A DNA stretch of 59,313 bases from Alectoria sarmentosa (GCA_009733775.1 WOGZ01000216.1:1-59313); one strand, 5' to 3'. Shown: positions 24,173-37,135, counted from the first letter of the stretch. A program made the numbers and translations. The notes: generated by a model not told the origin, from the letters alone.

Positions 24173-24827
24173 TTCAGTTCCAAACATTGCATAGAACAGC
24201 CAAACCCTGGTAGGGATCGTCACAACGTCTTTATGATGCTAGCGCAATGAACAGAAGAAGGAATTTATGGCATATCTATTTTCAAACACTGCTGATTCTC
24301 GAATCGGCACGAAGCCGTGTAGAAGTACACGTAAAAGATGACCTGCTCCTCATCTGATCACGAGTTGAGGAAACTGCTGTTCTGACAGAACCACTAACAC
24401 AGTGACCGAGATACAAAAAGAAGTAGCTGCTAAGAATTGAAAGCTGTACGCACACAAGCCTTGCTTTGCTGCAATGCGCAAGCTGTGCCAGTATTTGTGC
24501 TGTCTCGTCTTCGTTAAGGTTATGTCCCTCGTGACTTTTCCAAAGACTCAGGGTCCGAGGTGCTGTGGCCGTCGAGATACCGCAAGAGCCTTGCCTGTCT
24601 AAAATGGAATATGATGACTAGAATGTGGTAAATTGGAAACGAAGGTGGTTTGGAGAATTGGAAAACGGATTCGGGCCAAGGTTGATAGCGTGGGTTGAAG
24701 CAAGTGTGGTCTCCAACGTATTGGAGCTCGATAAAGTAATTTTGAAAGTCCCATAGAGAGAGTGGAGTGAGGAAGCCAAGGTTGTGCCGGCTTTGAAGGG
24801 CCATAAGCGTTGCATAGCTTGGATACT
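24173..24827. other. Intergenic 3' to 3' region
   Basis: About 650 bp between the ends of the PEX39-like gene and the convergent PUF gene. It presumably holds both 3' untranslated regions. Open frames on the minus strand here have no recognisable protein and look like chance. Confidence 0.5.
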
Positions 24828-27616
24828 TCAACGATAAGCCCCACCGAAGCGGGGAATATTGCTCGGAGCGCTCGAGAATCGATTGGTCGGAAGCCCAGGG
24901 CCAGGACCAGGATGAGTTGCATAGGCAGGATTGCAACAGAGCATGCCAACACGAGATCCAAACTTGGAGCCACGTAGGGAAACCATGTGTTTGCTGTTAA
25001 ATATTAGCAATCATTCAAGACTGCTAAGGCCTGACTCACCGGATGTGAGAAGCCACAATGTCACGATGGTTCGGGTTCGCATGCGTAAGGATGTATTGAA
25101 TGAGATAGTTTCCGTACTGATCGCTTGCAACTTTAAATGGGGTCAGCACTGCGGTGATATGATTATCCAGAGGACTTACTGTCGATCAATGGGATACGAG
25201 GACGATCCGCCCGTCCTTCACAAACACGCTCAAGATAGCGCTCAAGGAAATCAGCGCCACCAATCTTGAGACACTTCTCGACGACCTTAGAGGCGAATTG
25301 GTCCATGCTGTATTCGGTGGCGTATCGGAGAACATGGTCAATGGCACGGCTTCGATCGGCTGGTAGGCCGTGCTCACAGATATGCTGGATGCACCAATTC
25401 CCGAATTGACCATGTGCAACGATGTCGATACTGCTTAGGACCTCATTGATGCAAGGACGCTGTTCGGAAATACACTGATCAGCTTCGTGACGCGTGTAGG
25501 TGGAAACGGGTGCAGATTAGATTGTAATATGTATGAGGTGATGAACATACCTTGTCCTCTTCTAAGCAGTTCTCGAAGATGTTTTGCACAACCAGACTAC
25601 CAGTCTCCCCCAAGGCGACTTCATGCCACATGCCACACAAAGCCTCATTGACGTACTTCATGATTTGTGGAGGTGAGTCACTCCAGCGCAGTTCGAACAG
25701 CTTCTGCCAGACGTGACAAGCATAGCGATGGATGACTGTCTCTGGGATACGACGAAGTAGTTCATGAACCATAATAGCCTTATACTCTTCAGGTACAGCA
25801 TCAAACGCCTTTTGGACGACGTGGCAACCAAATGCATCCATGCTGAGGCTCAAAGTATTCCCACGGATGGCGTTTGCGATGGCAATGACCTGCTCCGGAG
25901 TTCCGTGCTCGAAGCAACGCTGCACAAGAAAGTTTCCGAAGCGATTAACCATTAATGGATAAGCTTGGGCGACAATAGCTTCGATGATCTCGTACTTCTG
26001 CTCCACTGTGCCAACTTTGAGCTTTTGCTGTAGGAAGATTGAGGCTTGCTGGTCATTGTTGCAAACAATCTTGTCGACAATATATTTCCAGTTGCAAGTC
26101 ACGCTACGGTCGAGGAGGCGACGGTAGTTGAGAGGCTCCATAGGTGAGACGTACGTTTGTCCTGGAGACGCGGGAGGCTGTTAAGCTATCAGTATCTGTC
26201 TGCAGATATTTTCAATCTAGTATGAGTCTGACGTACCGCAGAGTTCCAAGGGTTTGCCGAAGCTTGGCCAGCCCTAAATTCAGCTGCTGTGGGGGAGAGA
26301 GGTGTGCCGATCGGCCGTGGCTGGTAAGCTGATGGATACATACCTAATGTTTGATATGTGGATCCAGGGCTCATACCACCAAGGTTCATCCCATCCATGG
26401 GACCGGGACCACCTGTGTAAACGTCCCATCCATTGCCACGCTGATACGACTGAGCGTTGCGATTATCCCGAGGAATAACCTGGCCGTAGCCCCGAGCTTG
26501 ATTGAATTGACCGAAGTCATTCATACCACGGCCACTTCCGCCTGACACCGGTGAGACCGGGACAGAATAGTTGCGTTGCTGCATTGGTGGCTGCTGAGAT
26601 ACCAACACTGGTGGATGTACCGCGTTATCCATCGCTCGCTGTCCCCACGAGCGAGGTCCTGGCTGGCCCCAGCCTGAGTCTGGGTGTAATGCGGCATTGA
26701 AGCTGGGCCGAGAAGAGCCTGACCAGGCATTTGGTACAGCATTGAATGGACCAACCACATCAGATCCATCGGAACGGGCATCCTCGTTACGCCAGTGTCC
26801 CTGGACTGTGCCGAGAGGGCGATTGGAAGTCAGGAATGCATTGGTCGGATCGGTGATATCGGTCCTGGGGCTGAGTGCAACTTCGGAGGGTGGTCCCATT
26901 GCTTGATCGAAGGTGTGCTTGATCACACGAGTTTGATCAAGCTCCTGCTTTTGGCGTGCAATCTGGTCTTTAGCATCATCTAGTTCTTTCTTGAGACGTG
27001 CCATTTCCGACCCCTCGATGCGTAGCGTGTCATCTTGATCCTTGCCTGTATTGGTGTAGCTGAAAGATTCTGAAGCGGGAGTTAAGAGAGTCGAACTGGC
27101 AGAGGATCCCTCTTTAGCCTGGCTCTCGTCATCTCCTTTCGTCGGGAGAATTGTCTTCTGCTTCGCAAGTAGACCCTGTTGCTCTGAAAGCTTGGCAAGC
27201 AAGGAGTCCATGGAGCCCGGCTCCATCTCATCCTCAGGAGCTGCGGCCGAGTGCTCGACTTTCATCTTCTGTTCCGTCATCAGCAGAAATGAAGGACGAT
27301 GGGTGGAGATGGCGATCGCGGACGTACCTTGGAACCGCTAGAAGGACCTGGAGGGGGCTGTAAGTTCCCGAGCTTCGAGGTTGCTAAGGGTGTTGGACCT
27401 TCGTTGGTGGTGATACCATGCTTGCTGACACCGTGCTTCGACGTCTATCGACAGATAAGTATGCGAGCTCGGAGATCAGAGCGGGGTTCTTACCGAACTT
27501 GCTTGGCGCGAAGACATCGAGTTGTCCTGATGGTCCGCATCATCGTGGACGGCAAATTGTGTTGTTGAGACACGTCCGCGTGCAGCAGGGGAGCCGTTGG
27601 AAGGGAGCCCAGCCAT
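24828..27616 (-). CDS. Pumilio (PUF) family RNA-binding protein
   Basis: Post-transcriptional regulator binding 3' UTRs. Seven exons: 27616-27494, 27444-27328, 27268-26237, 26177-25551, 25459-25180, 25130-25040 and 24993-24828, giving 811 aa, all in phase. The N-terminal 430 residues are low complexity, with one coiled-coil segment (EMARLKKELDDAKDQIARQK). PUF repeats follow from about 435: motifs FGNFLVQRC, FGCHVVQKAF, YACHVWQKLFEL, TGSLVVQNIFE, FGNWCIQHIC, FASKVVEKCL and YGNYLIQYIL can be read in order, with a first degenerate repeat near NWKYIVDKIV. The last 55 residues are Gly/Pro-rich. The final three introns (49-91 nt) break the repeat region into exons too small to recognise alone. Start context is CACCATGG. 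Confidence 0.9.
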
Positions 27617-28185
27617 GGTGAGCGACAAGAATGTGGGATTACTGCCTCTGTGTTTGAATGTGATGTCGGGACGTGTAAAGTATGTGAGGATAGATCGTGT
27701 GGGTACACACCGATCAGATGATTAACACGACGGGACTGGCCCACGCAGAAGAGCTTTTTGAGGTTCTGGTATGTCCAAAAGTCTGAAGGATTGTGGTGGA
27801 TAGATGGTAGCAGTAGCAAAGATGATGGAGCTCTGAAGGGAAGTGAAGGGACGAGATGCTCAATAAATTCGAGGGATGGTACCTATATGGTAGTGGAATT
27901 GATTGGGAAGGAACGTGTTGATCTTTCAGATACAGGACATGGTGAAGGACATATTCCTGATCCAAGGAAGGAGGAAGGGGCAAGATTAATACGTTAACGA
28001 TTTAAAGAAAGGACCTTTCAACTCGCGTAACTCCGGCGCTAAGGTATAGTTGCCGCCAGTGTTTCCTTGTTGATGTCAACACCGACTGCCATCTCTACGA
28101 CTTCGGATGTGCCGATAGTCTGCGCTGATGTAACGAGTCTCACAGCTCTGGCCAACAAAACAATCTGAACATCAAGCCAGCAATT
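27617..28185. other. Intergenic: upstream of PUF gene, downstream of hydrolase
   Basis: About 570 bp. It should contain the PUF promoter and leader and the 3' end of the hydrolase gene, both on the minus strand. No other gene, RNA gene or repeat is visible. Confidence 0.5.
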
Positions 28186-31100
28186 TCAAGAGACGAATGA
28201 AGTTTCTGTCACTTGCCAGAAGTTGTCAAATGATCCCATAGCAACTACGCCTGCAGCGCCTTTCCATGCGCACCTTTTCCTGACGACGACAAATTCCGGT
28301 TGGCCAACGCCCGTCAACATTGGCATAAGACGAGCCGCTTGCCGGAGTCCATGCTTGTCGAAGCCCCAAATGACGAGTTCAATTCTCTTGCCAAGCGATG
28401 GCCTCAGAAAGATGGCTCCCATACCGAGTTCGAAAGGGAAGACTTTCTTTATGCCCCCCCGTCTGCGAATATACAGGCCACCGCCGTTTTCCAAGCCAAC
28501 TGGATCCGAGTGAGATCCTAACATTGAAGAGTCGGTTCCTAGTGTTACGCTTATCACATTGCCTGATTGCGAGCCTACGGCAGCGTTTAGATCACCGATC
28601 TCGGAGTCAGCAGCAAAGTATTGAAAGAGGTTGCGAGCAATCTGTAGTGCTACATCGGAGGCAGGCGTGGACGTCCGTATCAGAAAATGTCCAACACTAC
28701 GAAGAATCGAGTGAAGCGGTCCCAGTTGTGTGCCGTGACGTTGCTCTGCGAGCCATTGGCGATTGTCAGATGCCTAAGAAAGTGAGCTTCTAGGTCAAAT
28801 GTTTCAGTGACGATTTCTTACATGCCAAAAGGTTTGTTCAGAACAAACAAGCCAGCAGGCGAACCTCTCTTTCCCAGATGGTAACTCCAGTGAGCTTTGG
28901 TCAATGACTAGCCTATGAGGCAATATGTCTAACTTTTCAGGAGCAATAAAGTGAAACCGGAGAATATTGGACGTCCTCAAGACCCAGGTTGCTGAGATTG
29001 GGTACCTTTCCACCTCGATCCTCCCAAGTCGGTCTGGATTGATTAGTTGGTCTACCGAGAGACCACCCCTTGCGCCCATGTCGGCAGGATTGGCTATCAT
29101 GATAGTGAAGGCTTGAGGCAGCTTTGCCCAATCTGCTTCATGCCCAAGGATGTCATAGAATCCAATAAGTGGTACGGTGGTCATGACACCATCAAACCAA
29201 TGACTCTTACCCTTCAGCTCTACATACTGGTGAGCAGAATCTCCGTTCACCTGAGAGATCAGCTGATTCATACGCCGAGAATGAAACGCTGGGACGTTGT
29301 TGTCTGCACTGCTATGCTGTTGCATGATGGGGATGCCCTTGAAATTGGGTATAAGAAGCTCATGGCGAAAGCTTCCCATCGAATTCTGCAATGACATTGT
29401 GGCTCCAGGGTCGGCTTCCGCCCACATCTGGTATGACACATAACCTAGGATACTATATTGTGAGGCTTCTGCCTCATCATTTTGACGGCAACATCTACTG
29501 ACCTTCTATCGATGAGTAGCCTGAAACTGGAGCAGCCCCAATGACTTTATCCGGTCGATGGGTGAGTGCATACCACGTTCCTTGACCTAACATATTTCAG
29601 CACCAGCTTACCCCCCCTCCCCCGGGCGAGATTTGGTACTTACCACCGTTCGAATGCCCAGTAACCAGCCACCCATTAGCATCCACAGAAGGCCCATCCC
29701 ATCCGACAGTCTCGATCCAGCCGATAATTGCTGCTATGGCTGCTCTGGATTACAGTTTCGCTGTCAGTATTGCCTATTCAAGGGGGGTCATCGAACCTGG
29801 GTACATGTTTCGAGAGTGAAGACTCCCAAGACATATCTCAAGACTCAAGACTTGGTTGAAGGAAGGAAACATGGATTCTGAAAGTACGTACTCTACATCG
29901 GCAAACCCCCAAGTATCTGGCCAATGTCAATAGACTGCACCGTTGTTCGAGCACTTAGGAGACTTACGCCAATCATCACCACTCCACGGAGTTACTCCGG
30001 TGGGAAATAGAACCCAGGACGGAAGATCAGGGACCGAATCAAGCATGTGGCGCACTTGATCGCTATCTGCTTCCAGTCCGGCTCCATGAAGGTTGAGAAG
30101 GATCGGCAAGCGTTTCCTCGGAGATAACCCAGATATTGCTTTCTTTGATGGGGCTCTAAGAATGGCGTATGAGACAATACCACCAGGGTGAAGAAACGTG
30201 ATTTTGTGCGGGGAGTGGCTATCGTGGGTCGAGAATGCAGTGGAAATCACAGTGCTGAGGATACGATCAGGAGATTCACTTCCGACGTAGGTGACTTCAA
30301 GAGAAAACGATAGAGGCGGATTTTCCTGCACGGAAAGACGAAATGACAGTGGCCTTGTTTGGCCTGGCGCCAATCTAAATGGTGAAGTTCCAATCATGGC
30401 GACGCTAACAGTTCCCTCGAGATGCCATCAGCAATGTTGGAGACTTCGAACGGCGAGAGGACGTACCGCGTTAGTCGTAATGTCCAAGATGTCAATAGCT
30501 GTTCGTCCTTGGTTACGAACAGGCACGAAAGCAAAAGGACTTGCTAAGACTCCATTGACGATGCTCGGAATCAAAACCCTGTGCCCTACTAGCACCAGAC
30601 TGCTATTGGAGCTTTCCGCCTCCAACTTGATTGATATCTTGGGCTGTCCAATACCGCCCATTACACGAACGTCGCGGATCAATCGGATATCGACGTTGTG
30701 GCTGCCCGGACTTAAGTGAAGGACTAACGGTGCTCTGCGGTATGCATAATAGTCTCCACCAAAATAGTGGTCATCATCAATCCAGAATTCAAGGACATTG
30801 TCAGCGTAGAAAATTACTGACTGTGCATAGTGTGCTGCGATGGTTAGATGCCCTCGAGCCCAGGCTTGATATTGCAAAGCAGCCCAGCCATAGACGGATT
30901 GCAGGGATGGCCAGTCGATATTGGGGAAGCCGACGATCAAGGTAGCTTCAGCAGCACCTCCAGAAGTTGATGAGCTTTCTAATTGGTGGATTGACCAAGA
31001 TACTCGGCCACTGGGAGCAAGCGAGCTAGGATAACTGATTTCCTTGTCATAGGCGAGGGCGCGAAAGCCTCCCACAGCCTCCAATGGATCTGCCCCCCAG

Positions 31101-31272
31101 CTTGCCTCTATCATGTATTAGGGCTCGGGGATCAGGGAGCAGGGATTAGATTGGGAAGTTGACGGCTCTGATTACCTCTTGTTCCGATCTGAAAGGGCCC
31201 AAGTACATGCCATGTCAGAGAGAAGCTAATTGCAGGGCAGTCACCTCCATTCTGCCCATGCCTGACGAGCAT
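28186..31272 (-). CDS. Large alpha/beta hydrolase (prolyl-oligopeptidase-like, S9 fold)
   Basis: Eight exons: 31272-31176, 31107-30467, 30415-29968, 29916-29892 (25 nt), 29744-29644, 29586-29503, 29444-28822 and 28773-28186, giving 868 aa, all in phase. An N-terminal beta-rich region begins HVLGPFQIGTREASWGADPL. The hydrolase domain follows: LPILLNLHGAG (oxyanion loop), GHSNGG (nucleophile Ser), Asp in HSSADNNVP and His in GKSHWFDG, so a full catalytic triad is present. Substrate unknown. The start is uncertain: ATG 31272 is in frame but gives no signal peptide. Directly upstream, a different frame reads FDYLGKFKNARQAWAEW (about 31,260-31,310), which looks like the family's real N-terminus cut off by an indel near 31,245. 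It may be a damaged gene or a sequencing error. Confidence 0.8.
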
Positions 31273-32002
31273 TCTTGAATTTTCCCAGGTAATCAAAAGA
31301 GGCCTTGACACCTCTGATGTTGTCGCGTTTGTAGGGAATTGATGGATTGATGAAATGATTCAAGGTGTATATACGAATTACGAGTGTAGGATTAAAGCAA
31401 AGTAAAGTACTGGATCTTTCCGTAAAGTATGGAGTATGAAGTACTTTATTTCATTTCGTACCTCCCTTCAAGCTTGACTGGCGGCGGCACCAGCGGATCG
31501 CGCTTCTCTGCTTTTGTCTTAGATGATGATTTCAGCCGTACTTTATAATTTATTACATACCTTACATAAGCAGAGTACTCCGTACAAGTAAGCGTAATCC
31601 CTCCAATCAGGCTGGCATATTGACTTGGGAGCTTTTCTTTCTTTCTTTCTTTCTTTTTTTCTTCCTTCTTTCCTTCCTCTCTTTCTCTTTCTCTGTTCAT
31701 TTCTCACTGAACTTGAATGCTCATATGACCTCACACTCTTTTACCAACGACGGGCTATTGACCTTTTTGAAAAATTCCAATCCCAATTTCAATTTGCGAG
31801 TGGACCACCGGCAGCCAGCTCACCTTTTCGATCTGTCACCAGTTCACCATGTGCCTGTCAGCTCCACAAAACACCTCGATGTTCACTACCTAGCATGCAA
31901 TAGCTACTCGCGCGTCACTCAATTGAAATGCATACCGAACCCTACAAGTCACAGGCATAGTTCAGATCTAAGCCGCAATCGCTCGTCAGCTCAACTCAGA
32001 CT
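31273..32002. other. Shared upstream region of hydrolase and SLY41-like genes
   Basis: About 730 bp between divergent starts. It contains a CTTT-rich pyrimidine tract (31,631-31,698) about 300 bp before the SLY41-like start, where such tracts often mark fungal core promoters or leaders. It also contains repeated AGTACTTT words around 31,390-31,450. The part next to 31,273 includes the out-of-frame hydrolase-like N-terminus. Confidence 0.55.
31631..31698 (+). repeat. CTTT-rich polypyrimidine tract
   Basis: Nearly pure pyrimidine on the plus strand, built of TTTC/CTTT units with degenerate CTTCC units behind. It lies upstream of the SLY41-like gene and may function as a promoter tract; the Lys/Glu-rich frame opposite is its shadow. 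Confidence 0.85.
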
Positions 32003-33696
32003 ATGAACTCTCCCAACGTAGAGCGCCGCCGGTCATCTTCAAACCCCAGGGAAAAGTTCCCAGACTTCGACGCCTCTCAATCCGGAGACTACTGCCCCGA
32101 ATATGACGACAGCCAAAGTAGCAGAAATGGATTCGCCAGAACATCGAGCCCCGCAAAAGCGAACGGCCTACTGCACACCGAAAGGTGGCAGACACGGATG
32201 GACAACCATCTGGCATGGGGAGACGGCCATCTCAACGTTGCGGGCCCTAGACAGCACGGCCGGCATAGGAGTCTCAGTGATGCCTTCAGGAACATTCGAA
32301 CCAGGAAGGCTAGCGTCAGTGAAAATGCACACGAAATTGCCGAGGCGCTGAAAGCTCCTATATCTCTGAGAATTTTAGTAGGTGAACCTGTGGCATTGAA
32401 AACTGCACCAGCTGACAGATGTTCCAGTTGCTCTGCCTCATCTGGTACCTGAGCTCGGCCCTGACCAACACTTCCTCCAAGTCCATTCTCAATGCCTTTC
32501 CTAAACCCATCACTCTGACGATAATACAATTCGCCTTTGTCTCTGGGTGGTGCTTGTTCTTCGCATCCCTAGCTCGTCTTTTCCCTCCTCTACAGACTTC
32601 CATTCCAGCCTTGAGAAACGGCATTCGATATCCTAGTCGGGAGGTAATAACTACTACCATGCCTCTCGCCCTTTTTCAGATCGGTGGACACATCCTATCC
32701 TCCACAGCTACGGAGAAAATCCCAGTATCTCTGGTCCATACTATCAAAGGCCTCTCGCCTCTTTTCACGGTTCTAGCTTACCGCTTCGTCTTCCACATCC
32801 GTTACCCTACAGCAACATACCTCTCGCTCATACCTCTGACACTCGGTGTGATTCTGGCCTGCAGTGTCGAGTTCTCGGGCAACCTGCTTGGCATTCTCTG
32901 CGCTTTCGGCGGTGCCCTCATCTTTGTCACACAAAACATCTTCTCGAAAAAGCTTTTCAACGAGGCCGCCCGCGCAGAAGTCGACGGACATGGCATGGCT
33001 TCCACGCAACGCAAGCTCGACAAATTGAACCTACTCTGCTACTGTTCCGGCCTTGCCTTCGTCCTTACTTTCCCCATCTGGCTGTGGACCGACGCTCTCC
33101 CTCTTTATTCCGCACCACTATCCCTCACGCCTCACACCGCCCCGTCCCCCTCCCCTACATCTTCAATGTACCTACCCCTCGAGTTCTTCTTTAACGGAAT
33201 ATTCCACTTCGCACAAAACATGCTGGCCTTCATCCTCCTCTCCCTTGTCTCTCCGGTCACTTACTCAGTCGCCTCCCTCATCAAACGTGTTTTCGTCATT
33301 GTCATAGCCATCGTCTGGTTTGGCAATAGCACGACATCATTGCAAGCGGCTGGCATTGCTCTCACCTTTCTCGGACTGTACCTCTACGATCGTACAAGCG
33401 ACTCGGCAAAGGCGGACCGGAGGGCTAAGATGGAGTCCTTGAGTATTGACCAGCCGTTGCTACCAATGAGTAACAAGGATGCGATTTTCGACGAATCGCC
33501 GATGAGTACATTTTCGAGCAACATTTTTGGGAATGCCAACGGCCATGTCATGGGGGGTGATAAGAGAACAGATGCAGCTGGGCCAGGGCGGCCAAGAACA
33601 AGGAGCCAGGCCAGCAATTCGTGGCGACCGCCAGGAACAAGGCAGGAGGAGACCTGGAGACCGAGAGATTTGAGTAGTAATCCAAGCGCTGGGTGA
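32003..33696 (+). CDS. SLY41: SLY41-type triose-phosphate/nucleotide-sugar transporter family protein
   Basis: Multi-pass membrane transporter of the TPT/drug-metabolite superfamily; yeast Sly41 acts at the ER and early secretory pathway. Two exons, 32003-32377 and 32419-33696, give 550 aa; the intron is only 41 nt. A 120-residue hydrophilic N-terminus is followed by about ten hydrophobic segments, starting LLCLIWYLSSALTNTSSKSI. The family core is clear: VSLVHTIKGLSPLFTVLAYR, then SVEFSGNLLGILCAFGG and SVASLIKRVFVIVIAIVWFG. The C-terminal 120 residues are cytosol-like, Ser/Arg/Pro-rich. Assignment to SLY41 and not to a Golgi sugar transporter rests on the central motifs and overall layout. 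Confidence 0.85.
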
Positions 33697-34289
33697 AGAG
33701 CCCGTGACTTGATGACTGAATACCGAAGATTTCAATGTACATGTGACGCTCAGCGGCAGCTTGACATGGTAGCTAAATAGCTTGCCTGCATATGCAGGGT
33801 AGACTGGGCCTGCGAGTGCAGTGACAGAAAGTAAAGCAGCTGAGTCTGCACCACTCCAGTAATCGACGCGAGCATCAAAAAGTTTCGCAGACGCCAAATT
33901 TTTATAAAAGTTGCGGGACCGGTGGCCATCTGACTCATCGAAGTATACCTCTCTATCTCCTCTTCTTGCTCGAAATTCTGTAGCGACCGTGGGTAAGGAA
34001 CACAACATCATCAGTCTTCCGTCAAGAAAACCTCGTTTGCTCCAGCTACGGCGCCTTTAGGAACTTGCTCTTGGATCAACTGGCAGAGGAGGAAGTGGTA
34101 GGTCTGAAGTTGAACTCCGCCATCTTCTCCTACAATAAAATGCGTCCTGATGAGTACTTTATTTATTGTTGGAGAAGGAGACGATGGAGCATTAAAGTAC
34201 TTAAGGTAAGCCTGCAAGGTACTTACTACTTAGAGTTAGAGTGTAGATGCAATCTCGTAGTATACCTACCTACCTTAGGTAAGATACCT
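33697..34289. other. Intergenic between SLY41-like gene and AT-rich block
   Basis: About 590 bp of normal composition holding the SLY41-like 3' untranslated region. Towards the right it becomes rich in AAGTACTT, AGGTA and TACCT words (34,195-34,290), just before the inverted-repeat-like edge of the AT-rich block. No gene recognised. Confidence 0.5.
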
Positions 34290-34327
34290 TACTCAGGCCG
34301 GTTTTTAATATATTTGGGCAGCCACTC

Positions 34328-34387
34328 AGCGTATACCCCCTCTCTGTTAGGCGTATACCCCCATGATTGTTCGGCGTATACCCCCCC
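34328..34387 (+). repeat. Three phased GCGTATACCCCC direct repeats
   Basis: GCGTATACCCCC occurs three times at 34329, 34351 and 34374, spaced 22-23 bp (about two helical turns). The linkers share a TGTT(A/C)G tail. The core GTATAC is palindromic. The array lies 12-70 bp inside the left inverted-repeat-like edge, the position where subterminal transposase-binding repeats are found in several DNA transposon families. Confidence 0.75.
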
Positions 34388-34790
34388 AAATCGGGTTAGT
34401 TGATATCAAGGCGCTAATCAGATAGAGTAAGCCTTGCGCGGAGATAATCGCGGGGATCTTTAATAGTAACAATGCAGTAATAGGGCAAGTCTTCTCAAAC
34501 CTCTCCTTGTAGAATAACGACATCAGACGATTTCAAATCGTCGAATAATGAGATCTTTTAATTATTCTTTTATAATTGCATTTGATTGATTAATAAACTT
34601 CTTTAATTATTATTAAAAATACGTTTATTATATTTAAATGTACATTATTTATCAATTACTCAATAGTTTATAATTAAAAAAAATTAAATATAATCTCGTT
34701 ATTTTTTATATATGTCGATATAATTATAAATTCTTTATTTTTATCTCGTCGTCGTGATGATTGCTATATAGTTCGTGCATTTTTTTATAT

Positions 34791-34832
34791 AATATTTCGT
34801 ATAATATCTCGTATAACATCTCGTATAACATT
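34791..34832 (+). repeat. 12-bp tandem repeat in AT-rich DNA
   Basis: Three and a half copies of an ATCTCGTATAAC-like unit with single-base differences. It lies in the left flank of the LTR element. No function is suggested. Confidence 0.7.
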
Positions 34833-37130
34833 TTTTTCTTTTATAATAATAATATTTATAATTTCAAAAAACTTATCAATAATAATTATATCTTTTTGAT
34901 TAATTATTTGATTAATCGTAATCGTTATTTTTTATCGTCGCTATCGCAATACGTGCTCAAATTCAAATGATTCGCGTTTAATAAAGTTTTTAAAGACTTA
35001 TATATAAGTACGATTTTTATTTTTCGCTTTTGAAAATCGATTTAAAGATTTAATAACAACGGATTCGTTGATACGTAAAAGCTTAATTGTATTATTATAT
35101 TAAGCGACGATATTAATGTTATCATCTTTATCAAATCGTTAATGAAAATAAATATTTTCAAATTTTAATATCTTAATTATTTTTTATATTCGCTATTTTA
35201 TAATATGCGCATATAATAATCTCATAATAATAATAAAAATTTTAATATATAATTATATATCGTGATTAATAATCTTTAAATATTAAGATAGCATTTATTT
35301 GAGAATAAACGACGAGATTTTAATGTAAAAATCTCGAAAGATAACCTTTTTGAGATTTTTAAAAAGACGCATTTTAATTTTATCAAATTTGATTTTATAC
35401 ATATAACGTTCGTTTATAAACATTTTATTAATAATTTTATTTATAATTTTTAAGTCATCAATAAATAACTTATTTAATTTATTTTTTAATTTTTCATTAT
35501 TTAATTTCTCTCGCGAGATCGCGCGATTATTAAAATATAAGTTTTGATTAATTCAAAAAATCACGAATTTCTTTTTTTAAATAATTAAGTGATCGATAAT
35601 GTAATTAATTATAAATGAATATTTATTTAAATAATTCGTTTATAAAACATTTTATTCGTGATCGAATTTTTTCTCGATTTTTGCGTATATAATACGATCA
35701 AATTTTTTTTTAAAAGTGTTGAATTTCTTTTGATCATCAAAATACTTATTGCAATTTATAATAATGTTATTTTTTATATATCAAATATAAAGCATATACG
35801 CTGCGTCTGAGAAGATAATAATATATGCATTAATTAATACTTTTTAAGCGTTCGTTAATAACATTTTTAAATAAAGAATATCGAATTTATAATATAGCGC
35901 TTTAAGTTGTTTTATAATTTACACGTAATTTAAAATATATTTCGAATTTATAAAGATAAAGCTTATATAAAAAAAGTTATTAAGAGTCGTGATTTCGATG
36001 ATTATAAAAAGAAAAAGCTTATATTTGTTCGTTTTATATATCGCGTTTAATATTAACATTTCGTGATTGAATTTTAAAATCTTTTATAACGATTTTCGAT
36101 AAAAAAATAAGAATTTCATTTTTTATATAATTGCATTTTTAATTATACGCATAAATTAATTTTTTCGATCGTGCAATTATTGTATTAAAACTTATATCAA
36201 AATCATTAATTTAAGCGCTTCGCTTTTGATTTTTGATTTAACATTATAAATGTTTTATAATTATATAATTCGACTTTTCTTTATTAATGTTAAGGCGCAA
36301 AAATGAGATAATTTTTTTTGATTTAATGTTAAAACGTGTTTAATTAATAATAATATTTTAAGCTTTTTGAATTATAGCGATTTTTTATATTATCGAATAA
36401 AATTTAAATAAAATATAATCGTGATTATATATAAAATTCATTATTATAAAAGCTTAATTTATTTAAATTTCGTTTATTTTAATACGCTAAGCGATGAAAT
36501 TGAAAAAATAATTCGTTTATTCGTATTTTTATTGTTTTTTTTTTCTTTTCATCACGATCATAGCGAATTCACGTCTTTTTAACGATTTCATTTTTTTTAA
36601 AACGTTTTATAAGATTTTTGATAACGATATAATTTTAAAAATTTGTATATTGCTATACGCGTAAAATAAAAACATTAAAATTAATATTCGTTCAATCGTT
36701 GAAAGAAGAATTCAAGATTATTATAATATTAAAAAAAAAGTGTATGTGTGAATAATGTTTTATAAAACGCGAAATCTTGAAAAATTTCGATCTTATTTTA
36801 AGTACGTGTAAGATTTAAATTTTATTTAATTAACGTTTTGATATTAATTAATTCGATTTGAAAAAATATACGTCGAATAATTATAAAGGTATACGTTTAA
36901 TAAAGAGAGAATATACGTTTAAAAGAAAAGAAATATACGTTAAATAACTACTTATATTTAGTCACTTAATTTATTTAAATAAAATTATTTCAAAATCTCA
37001 AATTTGCAACTTAATAAAAAGATCGATTTTAAAAATACTTTTAATTACTAAATTATAAAGTAATATTAAAAGAATAAATATTATCATCTTTAAATTTATA
37101 ATTATATAAACCTTTATTGAAATTTCATTT

Positions 37131-37135
37131 AAAAT
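37131..37135. repeat. Target-site duplication (left)
   Basis: AAAAT directly before the 5' LTR, identical to the five bases after the 3' LTR. Confidence 0.85.

Noticed and set aside
29805..29830. GGTTCGA word resembling a tRNA B box on the minus strand
   Set aside because: It lies in an intron of the hydrolase gene and has no A box, acceptor stem or anticodon arm around it.
31446..31700. Lys/Glu-rich frame opposite the pyrimidine tract
   Set aside because: It is the complement of the CTTT microsatellite; the composition is a by-product.
33460..34011. 183-codon minus-strand frame overlapping the end of the SLY41-like gene
   Set aside because: Overlaps a well supported gene antisense, has no recognised domain and no start or splice support. 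A separate gene in 33,700-34,011 cannot be excluded but is not supported.
34328..34387. CRISPR-like array
   Set aside because: Only three 12-bp copies with 10-11 bp spacers in a eukaryotic genome; better seen as a phased protein-binding array.
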